A DNA stretch of 64,000 nucleotides from Methanobacterium paludis (GCF_000214725.1 NC_015574.1:2171001-2235000); one strand, 5' to 3'. Counted from the stretch's first letter, positions 1-9,611 are shown. Program-made: numbers and translations. Notes: generated from the letters alone by a model not told the origin.

Positions 1-2
1 TT

Positions 3-1085
3 TCATTTGCAGTTTATGGATTCTGTGATGGCAAACCGGTTCGTCTTAAAAATCCCCTGAACAAAAAAGAAAAGGCTAAACTCGTTGAAAAATGTGATAA
101 GGTTGTTTCCTTTGTTGACACAGTGGGACATGAACCATGGCTCCGCACCACTATAAGGGGCATAGTCGGGCAAAAACTTAACTACGGCCTCCTTGTTGTA
201 GCCGCAGACCAGGGACCTACACACATCACAAAGGAACATTTAGGGATCATACTGGCCATGGAACTGCCTGTGATCGTTGTAATGACCAAAATTGATATGG
301 TGACAACCGAAAGGATTCGAGAGGTTCGAGGGGAAATATTTGACCTTCTGAAACTCGTTGGGAGAATCCCTTACTCGGTGAAAACCATCAAAGACGCTGA
401 TTTTGTGGCAGAAAACATGAATCAACACATAGTTCCAGTTATAAAAGTATCTCCTGTAACAGGTAATGGTTTAGAAATCTTAGACGAACTATTTTTACGA
501 TTGAAGATCCCATCAAACGGAGAAGATATCAAAAAACCGTTTATGATGTATATAGATAAAATATACTCTGTTTTAGGCGTTGGAACTGTCGTAAGTGGCA
601 CAATAAGGCAGGGTAAAGTTAAAAAGGGAGATAAACTCATTTTAGGACCAACAGGGACCGGTGAATTCATGGAGGTTAGTGCAAGATCCATAGAAATGCA
701 CCACTACAAAAAAGAAAACGCAGAAACTGGAGAAGTTGTTGGAATCTCAATAACAGGGGCAACCGTTGACAATATAAGGAGAGGGATGATTATCTGCCAT
801 ACTGATTACCATCCACAACCTGTAAGAGAATTTGAGGCAGATGTTGCCATATTAGTACATCCAACAACCATTAAAAAAGGTTACGAGTGCATAACCCACA
901 TAGAAACAATTGCAGAAACTACAACATTTGAACCTCGGGATAAAGAGTACATGTCAGCAGGAGACACAGGTAAAATCAAGATGCGATTTAAATATAGGCC
1001 GTACTCTATTCATGAGGGTCAGAGGTTGATATTCCGCGAAGGAAGGAGCAAAGGTGTGGGAACGGTTACAAGGATCATTGAGTAG
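3..1085 (+). CDS. GTPBP1-type translational GTPase, 5' truncated by window edge
   Basis: The frame is open from base 3, so the true start and the P-loop (G1) lie outside the window. The remainder shows the G3 motif DTVGHE (bases 117-134), a G4-type MTKID and a G5-type SPVTGNGL. Two EF-Tu-like beta-barrel domains follow, one around YSVLGVGTVVSG and a last one ending in FREGRSKGVGTVTRIIE. The FREGR..GVGT ending is typical of the GTPBP1/archaeal EF-1alpha-related group rather than canonical EF-1alpha. It probably binds ribosomes or RNA in the cytoplasm; the exact role is not known from sequence. A SelB-like assignment is less likely but cannot be excluded without the N-terminus. Confidence 0.85.
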   Translation, partial: SFAVYGFCDGKPVRLKNPLNKKEKAKLVEKCDKVVSFVDTVGHEPWLRTTIRGIVGQKLNYGLLVVAADQGPTHITKEHLGIILAMELPVIVVMTKIDMVTTERIREVRGEIFDLLKLVGRIPYSVKTIKDADFVAENMNQHIVPVIKVSPVTGNGLEILDELFLRLKIPSNGEDIKKPFMMYIDKIYSVLGVGTVVSGTIRQGKVKKGDKLILGPTGTGEFMEVSARSIEMHHYKKENAETGEVVGISITGATVDNIRRGMIICHTDYHPQPVREFEADVAILVHPTTIKKGYECITHIETIAETTTFEPRDKEYMSAGDTGKIKMRFKYRPYSIHEGQRLIFREGRSKGVGTVTRIIE

Positions 1086-1199
1086 ATTGTGCAAAGATTT
1101 GTTGGAAAAGTATTGTTATGCTAAAAAAAACAAACTTTGATAAAAGTTGCGCTGATGAAACTTTAAATAACTGTAATTATCAAAAAAATTGGTTCAAAA

Positions 1200-2063
1200 T
1201 CATTCTGGAATAACAATACGATTTTTTATATCTTCAACCATTTCACATGCCTTACAAATTCTTAAAGATGAAGGTTCACCGCACAATTCACATTCTCCAA
1301 GTTCCACAACTATTTTATCAAATTTAAAGGTTTTATCAAAGGATTCAAGAATTGCGATCTTTGTACCGGGCCTTTTACCCTCAAGACGGTTCAGATGATC
1401 CTTCATTTTGGCACGAAGCGATGTGTGACTGTAAGGGCATTCTGCAAAGTGCACATCAATGCCATTGAGTATGGCCCATATTCCAACATCTTTTTCAGGT
1501 ATTTTCCACAGCGGTTTTATCCGGGGGACCAATTTTGGGTGGATTTTATCGAGTTTAGGCCCAAATTTAATGAACCTTCTGAAATCAGCCCTTGCAAAGC
1601 TCATTAAAAAGGATTGTATTTCATCATCCATGTTATGGCCTGTTGCAAGTTTATCAGCACCCAGTTGATAGGCTGTTTTGTTTAAAAGAGTTCTTCTGAA
1701 TACTCCACAAGGTATGCAGGAGCTCTTGTAAAAATCGGAAATATCATCAAGCAGGAATCCAAATTCATCTTTGAAAGACTTTTCAACGAGCTCAACACCC
1801 AGATCCCGTGCAATTTTGCGTGCTGTTTTTATACCCTCACATCTGTATCCTGAAATTCCCTCATCAATGGATATTGCAACCATTTCAAAATCAAAATCAT
1901 CCATGAACTTCGATAGAATATAAAGAGTTAAAACACTGTCTTTTCCACCTGAAAGTCCAACAACAATCTTTTCTCCAGGTTCTATGAGTCTGTAGTCTTT
2001 GATGACGCTTCTAGCAGTGTTTTCTATGTAACTGTTGAAACTTTCTTTATCCAGCTGTTTCAT
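1200..2063 (-). CDS. TtuA/NcsA-family tRNA 2-thiouridine synthetase
   Basis: This is an adenylating tRNA thiolase of the TtuA/Ncs6 family, which makes 2-thiouridine in tRNA. The PP-loop SGGKDS lies near residue 40. The iron-sulfur cysteines are visible as CIPC and as the Cys of AECPYS. A C-terminal zinc finger is formed by CELCG and CKAC. The family usually also carries an N-terminal Cys4 finger; none is present here, and the frame upstream offers only a weak TTG at 2084 encoding seven poor residues. ATG at 2063 is therefore preferred, with no clear RBS, possibly a leaderless message. It is divergent from the MTH1187-like gene, 35 bases away. Confidence 0.85.
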   Translation of the reverse strand: MKQLDKESFNSYIENTARSVIKDYRLIEPGEKIVVGLSGGKDSVLTLYILSKFMDDFDFEMVAISIDEGISGYRCEGIKTARKIARDLGVELVEKSFKDEFGFLLDDISDFYKSSCIPCGVFRRTLLNKTAYQLGADKLATGHNMDDEIQSFLMSFARADFRRFIKFGPKLDKIHPKLVPRIKPLWKIPEKDVGIWAILNGIDVHFAECPYSHTSLRAKMKDHLNRLEGKRPGTKIAILESFDKTFKFDKIVVELGECELCGEPSSLRICKACEMVEDIKNRIVIPE

Positions 2064-2098
2064 AAAAATTATATGACAACCCAAACATAAATAAAACT

Positions 2099-2398
2099 AT
2101 GATATCTGCAGAAATTACCATAATCCCAATAGGAACCTCTGGAACAAGTCTGAGCCAGTACATAGCTGCGGCTGTGTCTGCTCTGGATGAGGTAGGTATA
2201 AAATATGAGATAAGTGGAATGGGAACCCTAATGGAAACAAACAACCCTAAAGAACTTTTTAAAGCAATAGAAGCTGCCCATGAGGCAGTGTTCACAGAAG
2301 GAACCAACAGAGTTGCAACAAGCATTAAAATAGACGACAGAAGAGATACAGAAAGGACAATGAAAGATAAAGTAACTTCTGTCAAAAAAAAGCTCTGA
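2099..2398 (+). CDS. MTH1187/YkoF-like thiamine-binding family protein (UPF0045)
   Basis: A 99-residue protein of the MTH1187 (UPF0045) family, recognised by the N-terminal MISAEITIIPIGT, the middle EISGMGTLMET and the C-terminal SIKIDDRRD. Members are small ferredoxin-fold oligomers. Some bind thiamine-like ligands, but the cellular role in methanogens is not settled. No RBS is visible between the divergent start codons, so leaderless expression is likely. The length is normal for the family. Confidence 0.85.
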   Translation: MISAEITIIPIGTSGTSLSQYIAAAVSALDEVGIKYEISGMGTLMETNNPKELFKAIEAAHEAVFTEGTNRVATSIKIDDRRDTERTMKDKVTSVKKKL

Positions 2399-2666
2399 TG
2401 AAAAGTATTATTTGATCCCCTGACACGATCTCAAAGACTCTTAATTTAAAAAGAGCCAGCTGATTAAGTTTAACTTCTCATATTTTATATGAATATTTTA
2501 TAGAGGTTAGGAATAACTTAAAGAATATAACTTAATAAAAATCTTATTTTTTTAGTTTAAACAAAAAAAATAATGCATCAACACATCCTAAAAAAGAAAA
2601 GAAGTTAATCTAAAATTAGATTTAATAAGGATCTTAAAACTAAAAAAATTTGAACTTAAAGAAGTT

Positions 2667-3761
2667 TTAGAGAACCGTTTTAGAAGCTTTTTCAAGAACA
2701 GATACTATTTTTTCAAGGTCTTTTAGACCAATTGAAGGGTGTACGGGTATTGATATTACCTCTGAAGCTGCTTTTTCAGCTTCTGGGCATGAAGCCTCAA
2801 TTCCAAGGTCCTTGTAAAGTTTCTGGGTGTAAATTGGTTTTGGGTAGTGTATACCTGTTCCAACCCCTTCTTCGTTTAAGAATTTGATTAATTCATCTCT
2901 CTTGGCTTTATCAACGCGTATTGTGTACTGATGGAACACATGCTTCACATTTTCCGGTGCGTAGGGTGCTTTAATTCCATCTATTTTTTCTATGTGTTCT
3001 GTGAGGTATGCTGCGTTTTCACTTCTTTTTGCGTTAAATTTATCAAGCTTTTTAAGCTGAACTATACCTATTGCAGCTGCAATATCTGTCATCCGGAAGT
3101 TATAACCCAGTACAACATGGGTGTAACGTTCACTTTCACCATGGGCCCTTATTATACGGGCAGCTTCTGCAATTTCGTCGCTGTCTGTGGTTATCATCCC
3201 GCCTTCACTGGTTGTCATATTTTTAGTTGGGTAAAAACTGAAGCATCCTGCATTTCCTATTGATCCTGCTTTTTTACCTTTGTATATAGCTCCATGGGCC
3301 TGTGCAGCGTCCTCAATGACAACAAGATCATGTTCTTCTGCTATTTTGCATATTGGATCCATGTCTGCTGGCTGACCGTATAAGTGTACAGGAATTATGG
3401 CTTTTGTTTTGTCTGTTACGGCTTCTTCTATTTTTTTGGGGTCGATGTTGTAGGTTTCAGGGTTTATGTCGGCAAAAACAGGCTTTGCACCCACGTATAG
3501 TGCAGAGTTTGATGTTGCAGCGAATGTGAATGGTGTTGTTATAACTTCATCACCGGCTTTTATGCCTGCAGCAAGGAGTGCTGTGTGCAGGGCAGTTGTT
3601 CCAGAGCTTGTTGCAACCGCATGTTTAACTCCAATGTATTTCGCGAATTTTTCTTCAAATTCAGCAACCTTAGGTCCCTGGGCAATGAATCCTGACTTTA
3701 AAACTTTAACTACTTCTTCTATTTCCTCATCAGCTATGAGTGGTTTGGCAATTGGTATCAT
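2667..3761 (-). CDS. DegT/DnrJ/EryC1/StrS-family PLP aminotransferase
   Basis: A 364-residue sugar aminotransferase-type enzyme. The N-terminal MIPIAKPLI, the AVATSSGTTALHTAL cofactor-phosphate region, EDAAQAHGA, and the PLP-lysine region FYPTKNMTTSEGG are all family signatures. The start at 3761 is supported by AGGTGAAACT just upstream; an upstream codon at 3806 would add 15 unlikely residues. The family transaminates keto sugars for cell-surface glycans or nucleotide sugars. No glycan genes flank it, so the substrate is open. A TATA-like element at 3808-3820 suggests its own promoter and a leader of about 25 bases. Confidence 0.9.
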   Translation of the reverse strand: MIPIAKPLIADEEIEEVVKVLKSGFIAQGPKVAEFEEKFAKYIGVKHAVATSSGTTALHTALLAAGIKAGDEVITTPFTFAATSNSALYVGAKPVFADINPETYNIDPKKIEEAVTDKTKAIIPVHLYGQPADMDPICKIAEEHDLVVIEDAAQAHGAIYKGKKAGSIGNAGCFSFYPTKNMTTSEGGMITTDSDEIAEAARIIRAHGESERYTHVVLGYNFRMTDIAAAIGIVQLKKLDKFNAKRSENAAYLTEHIEKIDGIKAPYAPENVKHVFHQYTIRVDKAKRDELIKFLNEEGVGTGIHYPKPIYTQKLYKDLGIEASCPEAEKAASEVISIPVHPSIGLKDLEKIVSVLEKASKTVL

Positions 3762-4153
3762 AGTTTCACCTTTTTTTGATTTAAAATAAATTGAGTTATA
3801 AAACAAGATTTATAAACCAAATTCAAGCTTACAACATATTATAACTCTTTATACGCTTTTTTTATTCCATAAAAATTTAAAACTCAATTTTTTGTTAAAT
3901 TTTTTGTTAATATTACAAAACAAAGGGTGTAATTCTCTAAAAAAACAAAACAATTCGAGACTTTGGGGTTTCATCAACCGATCAAATCCCACCCTTCATT
4001 ACTATAATTGGTATGCAAGATTTTATATAAATATTGGCCATCTTAAAAAGAGAGTTGAGGGATCCTAAAAAAAGGAATTACATTTAATTATTCTATGATT
4101 ATTGTAGATAGAAGTTGAGGTATTTCGTATGATCAAAGTTAAGATATTGGAGC
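3762..4153. other. Intergenic stretch with an orphan TATA box and a GC-richer block
   Basis: This gap contains no convincing ORF. It holds the aminotransferase promoter and, further out, a minus-strand TATA element (TTTATATAAA at 4021-4031). A distinctly GC-richer block follows at 3953-4000 and then a T-rich run on the minus strand at about 3939-3950. That arrangement could encode a small RNA of about 60 bases; see the findings. Confidence 0.4.
3808..3820 (-). promoter_or_regulatory. Putative TATA box for the DegT aminotransferase gene
   Basis: On the minus strand the segment reads GGTTTATAAATC, a good archaeal TATA element. It lies about 50 bases upstream of the start at 3761, which would give a short leader containing the AGGTGAAACT ribosome-binding site. 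Confidence 0.5.
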
Positions 4154-5098
4154 TTACGTATCAATATTATTATCAATGTTCTTCAACCTGAATACATTGA
4201 ATAAATCGTCTTTTTTATTCCAGAAAACGACTGTTATCATGATTAGTGCTGCTATAACTAATAAAAGTATTCCTGAGTAGGGATCAGATGCTTGTACCGT
4301 GATTGCAGATGGTAGGTTCCCAAGCCCCGAATCTGAGGAGTTGTAAATCAGAGCAATGAACACGTTGTTTGCTATGTGGGCCCCCATGGCAGTTTCTATC
4401 CTGTTTTCTCCTAACGCTATTGTACCTAACATCAAACCTATTATAAGCGTGCTTAAAACTATCGATAAACTCATTACTACGTCCGTTCCGTTAAAAAAAT
4501 GCATTAATGCAAATATTACGGATGTTGCAATTAGGGGTATCACTGGTTTTTTTGAGAACAGCCCAAATCCTTGCATAAGATAACCTCTAAAGAATATTTC
4601 CTCAAACGATGCCTGTATAGGAAAGGTTATTAAAGTTAAAATCAGTAGAAGACCGAAGGTTTTGGAATTAAAGGTTATTGAATAACCTAGCTCCCCAGAC
4701 CATACTAAAAGAGGTACAATACTGAATGCCATCATTATAGCTGTCCATATGCTTGCACCCTTCAATATTTTCATCCAGCTTATTTTTCCCACTGTGTTTA
4801 TGAGAGACATTAAACTTCTCTTATGCAGAACCTTCACAGAGATGTAAAAAAATAGGAATGAAATTATGTATTCAACAGCCACCATAGCCAACATGAACAG
4901 GGGATCTGACAGTAATGAATTAATATCTAAATAAAAACCGCGAGTCATTGCATAAATAGAATAAACCAGTGAAATGATTATAATCAAAATTGCAGTGATG
5001 ATAGTGCCCACTCCAAATGTCAAAATAATGGTTAAGAAATAACGCCACCAGTTATTTTTACCTTGAGATGCATTATCTAAAAATGATATTCGCGACAT
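4154..5098 (-). CDS. CPBP-family (CAAX-like) intramembrane metalloprotease
   Basis: A 314-residue membrane protein of the CPBP/Abi type II CAAX protease family. Hydrophobic segments lie at about 21-50, 66-90, 115-132, 148-165 and onwards. The catalytic motifs are intact: EEIFFR (EExxxR, E166/E167/R171), the downstream FALMH, and HIANN. The N-terminus MSRISFLDNASQGKNNWWRY is nearly identical to that of the protein at 50220-51116, which has lost the catalytic residues. The start at 5098 is supported by GGGGG about 10 bases upstream. The substrate is unknown; related proteins cleave prenylated proteins or act in bacteriocin immunity. Confidence 0.85.
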   Translation of the reverse strand: MSRISFLDNASQGKNNWWRYFLTIILTFGVGTIITAILIIIISLVYSIYAMTRGFYLDINSLLSDPLFMLAMVAVEYIISFLFFYISVKVLHKRSLMSLINTVGKISWMKILKGASIWTAIMMAFSIVPLLVWSGELGYSITFNSKTFGLLLILTLITFPIQASFEEIFFRGYLMQGFGLFSKKPVIPLIATSVIFALMHFFNGTDVVMSLSIVLSTLIIGLMLGTIALGENRIETAMGAHIANNVFIALIYNSSDSGLGNLPSAITVQASDPYSGILLLVIAALIMITVVFWNKKDDLFNVFRLKNIDNNIDT

Positions 5099-5287
5099 CT
5101 ATTTTCCCCCAATACAACAAGAAGATTTTATAAATGAATGTGGAATTAAATATTGGATCACATAATGTTTAGGTATTTACCCCTTTAGGTACTACATGTA
5201 TAATCTAATGTCTCACAATAATAATACTTCTGCAAGTTACTAATGTAATATTACATATTTAAAGGTTATTACTGGCAGGTCATCAAC

Positions 5288-6475
5288 ATGGACTATGAAA
5301 ATAATGATAACATACGTAACGAGAACATAACAATTCACGAAGGAAAAACCACCATAAATGTGCCCCAATTTGAGAAAGTATCGGCTAAAGCCCCAGTATT
5401 TTACAACTCAGTTATGGAACTTAACAGAGATCTCTCAGTGGTGGCCGTGACTGTTTTTAGAAGGGAAATTGATCATGACATCAACATCTGCGATGCCTTC
5501 GGTGGAACTGGTATAAGGGGAATAAGATATGCTAAAGAAATAGAAGGCGTAGAAAGTGCATATATAAGTGATTTAAACCCTCTTGCAGTCCAGTTTGCAG
5601 AGGATAATATCAAAGCCAACGATATGGACAACGTTAGAGTTTGTAAGATGGATGCCAACATCATGCTCCGCAAATGGAAAGGTAAGTTTGATGTTGTGGA
5701 CATAGACCCCTTTGGAACACCTTCACCATTTGTAGAGTCAGCTGTAGCCAGTATAAGAGCAGGAGGAATGCTTTGCGTCACAGCCACAGACACTTCATCT
5801 CTATGCGGGACTTACACCAGTCCATGCATCCGAAAATACGGCGCTAAACCCCTTAAAACTGAATACTGTCACGAAAATGGTATAAGAATACTTGCAGGTT
5901 TCATTGCAAGGACCATCTCCAAGTACAAAAAATACGTAGACATTAAATTTTCTCACAGCACAGAACACTACATGAGAATCTACGCAACCGTTGGGAAGGG
6001 TGCCAAAAATAGTGATGAATCCCTAAAGAATTTAGGCTACATAGCCCACTGCGATAACTGTCTCAACAGAATTGTGATACATGGAATAGCGCCAAAGATT
6101 CCATCTGAGTGTCCCATATGTGGAGGAAAGTTCAACATTGCAGGTCCCCTGTGGTGTGGACCCATAGTGGACCAGGATTTTACAGGAAAAATGCTCGAGG
6201 TTGTACCCCAGATCAAGATCAATAAAGAAAAAGAGGCATTGAAACTCTTAAATACATGTTATGGGGAGGCAAATGCACCAGTAACATATTATGAGCTCCA
6301 TAAAATCTGTAAAAATCTGAAAGTAAGTGCTCCGCCAATATTGGATGTGATGAAAGTACTCAAAGATTCCGGATACTTCGTTTCAAGGACACATTTCGAT
6401 CCAACAGGCATTAAAACAGATGCTCCGATTGAAACAATTAAAAAAATCGTTTTAAAGGTAAAAAAAATGTCTTAA
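5288..6475 (+). CDS. trm1: tRNA (guanine(26)-N2)-dimethyltransferase
   Basis: A 395-residue Trm1 enzyme, which dimethylates G26 of tRNA using S-adenosylmethionine. The AdoMet-binding motif ICDAFGGTGIRGIRYAKE, the catalytic-type motif DIDPFGTPSPF, and a C-terminal zinc ribbon (CDNC...CPICGG) are visible in the order expected. Length matches archaeal Trm1. An AGGTCATCAAC ribosome-binding region precedes ATG 5288. It is monocistronic, with divergent and convergent neighbours. Confidence 0.95.
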   Translation: MDYENNDNIRNENITIHEGKTTINVPQFEKVSAKAPVFYNSVMELNRDLSVVAVTVFRREIDHDINICDAFGGTGIRGIRYAKEIEGVESAYISDLNPLAVQFAEDNIKANDMDNVRVCKMDANIMLRKWKGKFDVVDIDPFGTPSPFVESAVASIRAGGMLCVTATDTSSLCGTYTSPCIRKYGAKPLKTEYCHENGIRILAGFIARTISKYKKYVDIKFSHSTEHYMRIYATVGKGAKNSDESLKNLGYIAHCDNCLNRIVIHGIAPKIPSECPICGGKFNIAGPLWCGPIVDQDFTGKMLEVVPQIKINKEKEALKLLNTCYGEANAPVTYYELHKICKNLKVSAPPILDVMKVLKDSGYFVSRTHFDPTGIKTDAPIETIKKIVLKVKKMS

Positions 6476-6635
6476 ATCCATGAAAATAAGAGATGGGTAA
6501 AGAGGAATAAACTTAAAATATTTTGATATTTCCCTATTTGATTCTTCCTTGATCCAGTTTTTTCTTTTTTAGATTCTTTTTAGGAAATTCTGCTAAAAAT
6601 CGCTAATTATAGAAAAAAGAGTGATAATTTTAAAA

Positions 6636-7322
6636 TCACTCGTAATTCAACATGTTGTGTGTGTAATAGTACTGGAGTTCTGATGCATGCTGTAGCTCGA
6701 AGTTCCTGTAGGGATCATTTATGTATGGGAATATCGAACCTGCAATTACATAGTAATAAGCTGCAAAACGACCATACTGCTTCCAGCATATGTAATAATA
6801 TAATGGAAAACCACATCCCGGATTGATTATCGGACTTCCAGCCCTTACAGTTCCGTGCCAGACCATAGGTATTGCTCCTTGTTGACCGTGTGCCTTGGCT
6901 TCTTTCATCACTTCAGCCCATGCAGCGTCATAAGTGTCGAACTCCTTACCATTAACCACGATCTTCCATTCATTATCTGGAACTCCGAATACGAAGTACT
7001 GTAATGCTTGACCCCAATCTATGTTCGTTGTTGAACCTGCAGATGACTCGAATGCCATTTCAATTATGTACACTCCACTGTCGTTATAACTCAAGTAGTT
7101 CGAAGTTCCCTTGAAATGCACAACAAGAGCACATTTAGAACCTTTTTCCTGAGCATATTGCGCTAACAGTTCAGAATGGGAATGGCCCGGATACATGTCC
7201 GGGTTTGCCAGTTTGACAAAGCTTAACCTTCCAAGCGGTTGAACATCACCGGTTTCACTTGAAATATAAAGATAACCGCCAAATAAAATGAGTATTACCA
7301 ATAAAATTAAGTACCATTTCAT
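6636..7322 (-). CDS. Membrane-anchored extracytoplasmic protein of unknown function
   Basis: A 228-residue protein that I do not recognise. Residues 4-20 form a hydrophobic signal anchor (LILLVILILFGGYLY). The rest is a soluble, Tyr- and Trp-rich domain likely outside the cell, with NPGCGFPLYYYICWKQYG near residue 170 and a Tyr-rich C-terminus. The start is supported by AGGTGAACGA directly upstream. It stands alone and faces a large AT-rich gap. No catalytic motif is evident. Confidence 0.6.
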   Translation of the reverse strand: MKWYLILLVILILFGGYLYISSETGDVQPLGRLSFVKLANPDMYPGHSHSELLAQYAQEKGSKCALVVHFKGTSNYLSYNDSGVYIIEMAFESSAGSTTNIDWGQALQYFVFGVPDNEWKIVVNGKEFDTYDAAWAEVMKEAKAHGQQGAIPMVWHGTVRAGSPIINPGCGFPLYYYICWKQYGRFAAYYYVIAGSIFPYINDPYRNFELQHASELQYYYTHNMLNYE

Positions 7323-7955
7323 TCGTTCACCTGTAAATTCTCTAAATGTTAATTAAGTAGTAATTTGGATATTTTTGATATTCTTGATGATTTAATCAAT
7401 TATCTTCTTTAATCTGTGATTAAATCTATTTTTATTCTTCTTAACTTTTTATTGTATATAAACATTGTTCTGTACCTCCCTAGAACTATTTAGTTAAGAA
7501 TGAAAAGAACCCATAAAAAAACGTATATTGTCCTCACAAGACGTTAAAAATTATTTTTTGATACATATGTTTATTAACTATTTTTATCACTTTGATGCTT
7601 AATCTAATTAAGTTGAATAATTATTTTACATAAAAATTAAATTTACGACATAAAAATAAGCTTAAAAATAAGTTAAACCAGTTAATTTTGTAAATAATCC
7701 CTGTTTATAAACATAATACTAAATTCAATATTAAACAGTTTTTACTGCCTTAAAAATAACATATAAGTTAATTTATATTGGGAATGTATTATTTTTGAAC
7801 ATCTTCTTAAAGACTTCGCAGATTATTAAACAGTTTTAGTTTTATTCACAAATTGAGTTTACATCTTCAATGCTTATCACAATGGAAAAACCAAAATGTT
7901 TATTCGAATAGTTACAAATAATGAGTTGCATTAAAAAAAAAGAGGTGAAATAAGT
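7323..7955. other. AT-rich intergenic region before the DUF4013 array
   Basis: About 630 bases of very AT-rich DNA between divergent genes. I see no ORF with an RBS, no tRNA and no strong inverted repeat. It presumably carries the promoters of the 7322 gene and of the DUF4013 array; several TATA-like strings occur and none is decisive. Confidence 0.5.
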
Positions 7956-8720
7956 ATGGATGTAGGAGGAATCGTTTCAGATGCCATTAAATATCCAATT
8001 TCCGATTGGAAAAAAATTTTGATGCTTGGAATAATTATAGTAATAAGCAGCATTTCAGGTCTTGCAGCATCAATAGGTACCACAAATAGTGGAGTACTAA
8101 CGGTTTTGGGCATTATTGGATTTTTAGTTGGACTATTAATATCAGGTTACATACTTAGAATCATAAAAGCATCTTTAGCAGGAGTTTCAGAGATCCCTGA
8201 TTTTGATTCATGGCCAGATATGTTTATAGACGGAATAAAAGTAGCAGTAGTTGGAATAGTCTATGCAATACCCGCTATTTTAGTTATAATAATATCAGTA
8301 GCAGCAGCAGCGATAAGCTTAGGAATTTCAGAATTGTCAAATCCTTCAGCAGCAGCGGGATTGCTTATGGGGGCAGGAATTGGAGGAACAATTGCATTTT
8401 TATATTTATTAATAATAATTCCAATAATTGCGATGGCAATAGCAAACATGGCTTACAACGATACATTCGGCTCAGCATTCAAATTCAACGAAATACTCAA
8501 TAAAATTGGAAGTATAGGTTGGGGAAACCTTATAATTTGGTACATAGTTATGATAGTCCTTTATTTTGTCATGGCCTTAATAGGAGCAATTATAAGCAGT
8601 ATTTTCAGTATTATAAGCCCCGTAGTGGGATCTGTGGTACTGTTCCTGTTCATAATGCCCTACATTTACATGTTCATTGCACGATCAGTGGGACTGGAAT
8701 ATATCTCAGATAACTCATAA
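7956..8720 (+). CDS. DUF4013 membrane protein, copy 1 of 4
   Basis: A 254-residue polytopic membrane protein of the DUF4013 family. The family signature is present: an N-terminal amphipathic stretch (DVGGIVSDAIKYPISDWKK), a central IANMAYND followed by AFKFNEI, and IGWGNLIIWYIV. About six hydrophobic segments are visible, several rich in Ala/Ile. The function of DUF4013 is unknown; the conserved cytosolic NMAYND..AFRFNEI element suggests a shared interaction surface. Start ATG 7956 follows AGAGGTGAAATAAGT. It is the first of four head-to-tail paralogues, each with its own RBS. Confidence 0.85.
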   Translation: MDVGGIVSDAIKYPISDWKKILMLGIIIVISSISGLAASIGTTNSGVLTVLGIIGFLVGLLISGYILRIIKASLAGVSEIPDFDSWPDMFIDGIKVAVVGIVYAIPAILVIIISVAAAAISLGISELSNPSAAAGLLMGAGIGGTIAFLYLLIIIPIIAMAIANMAYNDTFGSAFKFNEILNKIGSIGWGNLIIWYIVMIVLYFVMALIGAIISSIFSIISPVVGSVVLFLFIMPYIYMFIARSVGLEYISDNS

Positions 8721-8730
8721 AGAACCACCA

Positions 8731-8762
8731 TTATCCTTTTTATCTTTTTCTTTAAAGGATAA
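8731..8762 (+). terminator. Hairpin with T-rich loop after DUF4013 copy 1
   Basis: TTATCCTTT (8731-8739) pairs perfectly with AAAGGATAA (8754-8762) around a T-rich 14-base loop, ten bases after the stop codon. This may reduce read-through between the tandem copies. The T-tracts inside the loop would themselves act as archaeal termination signals. Confidence 0.45.
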
Positions 8763-8809
8763 CAGTATATAGTGAAAATAAATGTTTAAAAACATGAATA
8801 GGTGAAAAG

Positions 8810-9508
8810 ATGAATGTTAGTGATATTATATCCGACTCCATTAAGTACCCGTCCTCCAACTGGAGTAAGGTTCTTATTTTAGGAGTAATACTTATAGCTT
8901 CGATTTTGATTGTTCCAATTTTTTTATTCTATGGATATATATTCAGAATTATAAAAGCCACCCTTGCTGGGCTGGATGAACTTCCTGAATTTGATGAAAT
9001 TGGGGAGATGTTTGTTGATGGTTTGAAGATCTTTGTTGTGGCCATTGTTTACGCAATTCCAGTATGGATAATATCCATGATCGTGGGATTAATTACAGGG
9101 ACAGGAATGGGAACAACAACTGCAAGTTTAGGTCCTGCAATGTTATGGGCAGTTATGGCAAGTAACATTGTTTTAATCATTATTGCAATTATAATAGGGC
9201 TTATAGAAGTTGTGGCCATTGTAAACATGGCTTACTACGATGGAGAAATTGGAGCAGCATTCCGTTTCAATGAAATACTTGATAAAATAGCACAGATTGG
9301 ATGGGGAAAATATATTGTAACGTACATTGTAATCGCAATAATAGGATTCATAGGCTTTTTAATAGGACTGCTTACAATGTTCGTTCTGATAGGTTTCATC
9401 CTACTTCCACTTGTAATTGCTCCGTACATTGCCATGTTCGGTTCCCGTGCAATTGCCATTTTATTTGCAAACAAAACCGAAACAAGCGAAGACACATCAA
9501 TTGACTAA
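8810..9508 (+). CDS. DUF4013 membrane protein, copy 2 of 4
   Basis: A 232-residue paralogue of the preceding gene. It starts MNVSDIISDSIKYPSSNWSK and has IVNMAYYDGE, AFRFNEI and IGWGKYIVTYIV at the family positions. It lacks the Ala-rich insert seen in copy 1 and is therefore shorter. Start ATG 8810 follows AGGTGAAAAG. A T-rich stretch follows the stop at 9515-9535. No partner domain or catalytic motif can be seen. Confidence 0.85.
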   Translation: MNVSDIISDSIKYPSSNWSKVLILGVILIASILIVPIFLFYGYIFRIIKATLAGLDELPEFDEIGEMFVDGLKIFVVAIVYAIPVWIISMIVGLITGTGMGTTTASLGPAMLWAVMASNIVLIIIAIIIGLIEVVAIVNMAYYDGEIGAAFRFNEILDKIAQIGWGKYIVTYIVIAIIGFIGFLIGLLTMFVLIGFILLPLVIAPYIAMFGSRAIAILFANKTETSEDTSID

Positions 9509-9611
9509 AATAACCATCTTTTCTTTTTATTTTTTAAAAATGAAATTTCATTAAAAATAAAGTTATTTCCATAAATAACGCTGTTAATTGACCATAGCGA
9601 GGTGAAAATGT

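Noticed and set aside
3466..3789. Plus-strand open frame inside the DegT aminotransferase gene
   Set aside because: Shadow of a well-conserved enzyme gene; no RBS or family similarity.
3945..4005. C/D box sRNA in the GC-rich block
   Set aside because: A TTGATGA-like C box occurs, but no CTGA D box is placed to match, so only a generic small RNA is suggested.
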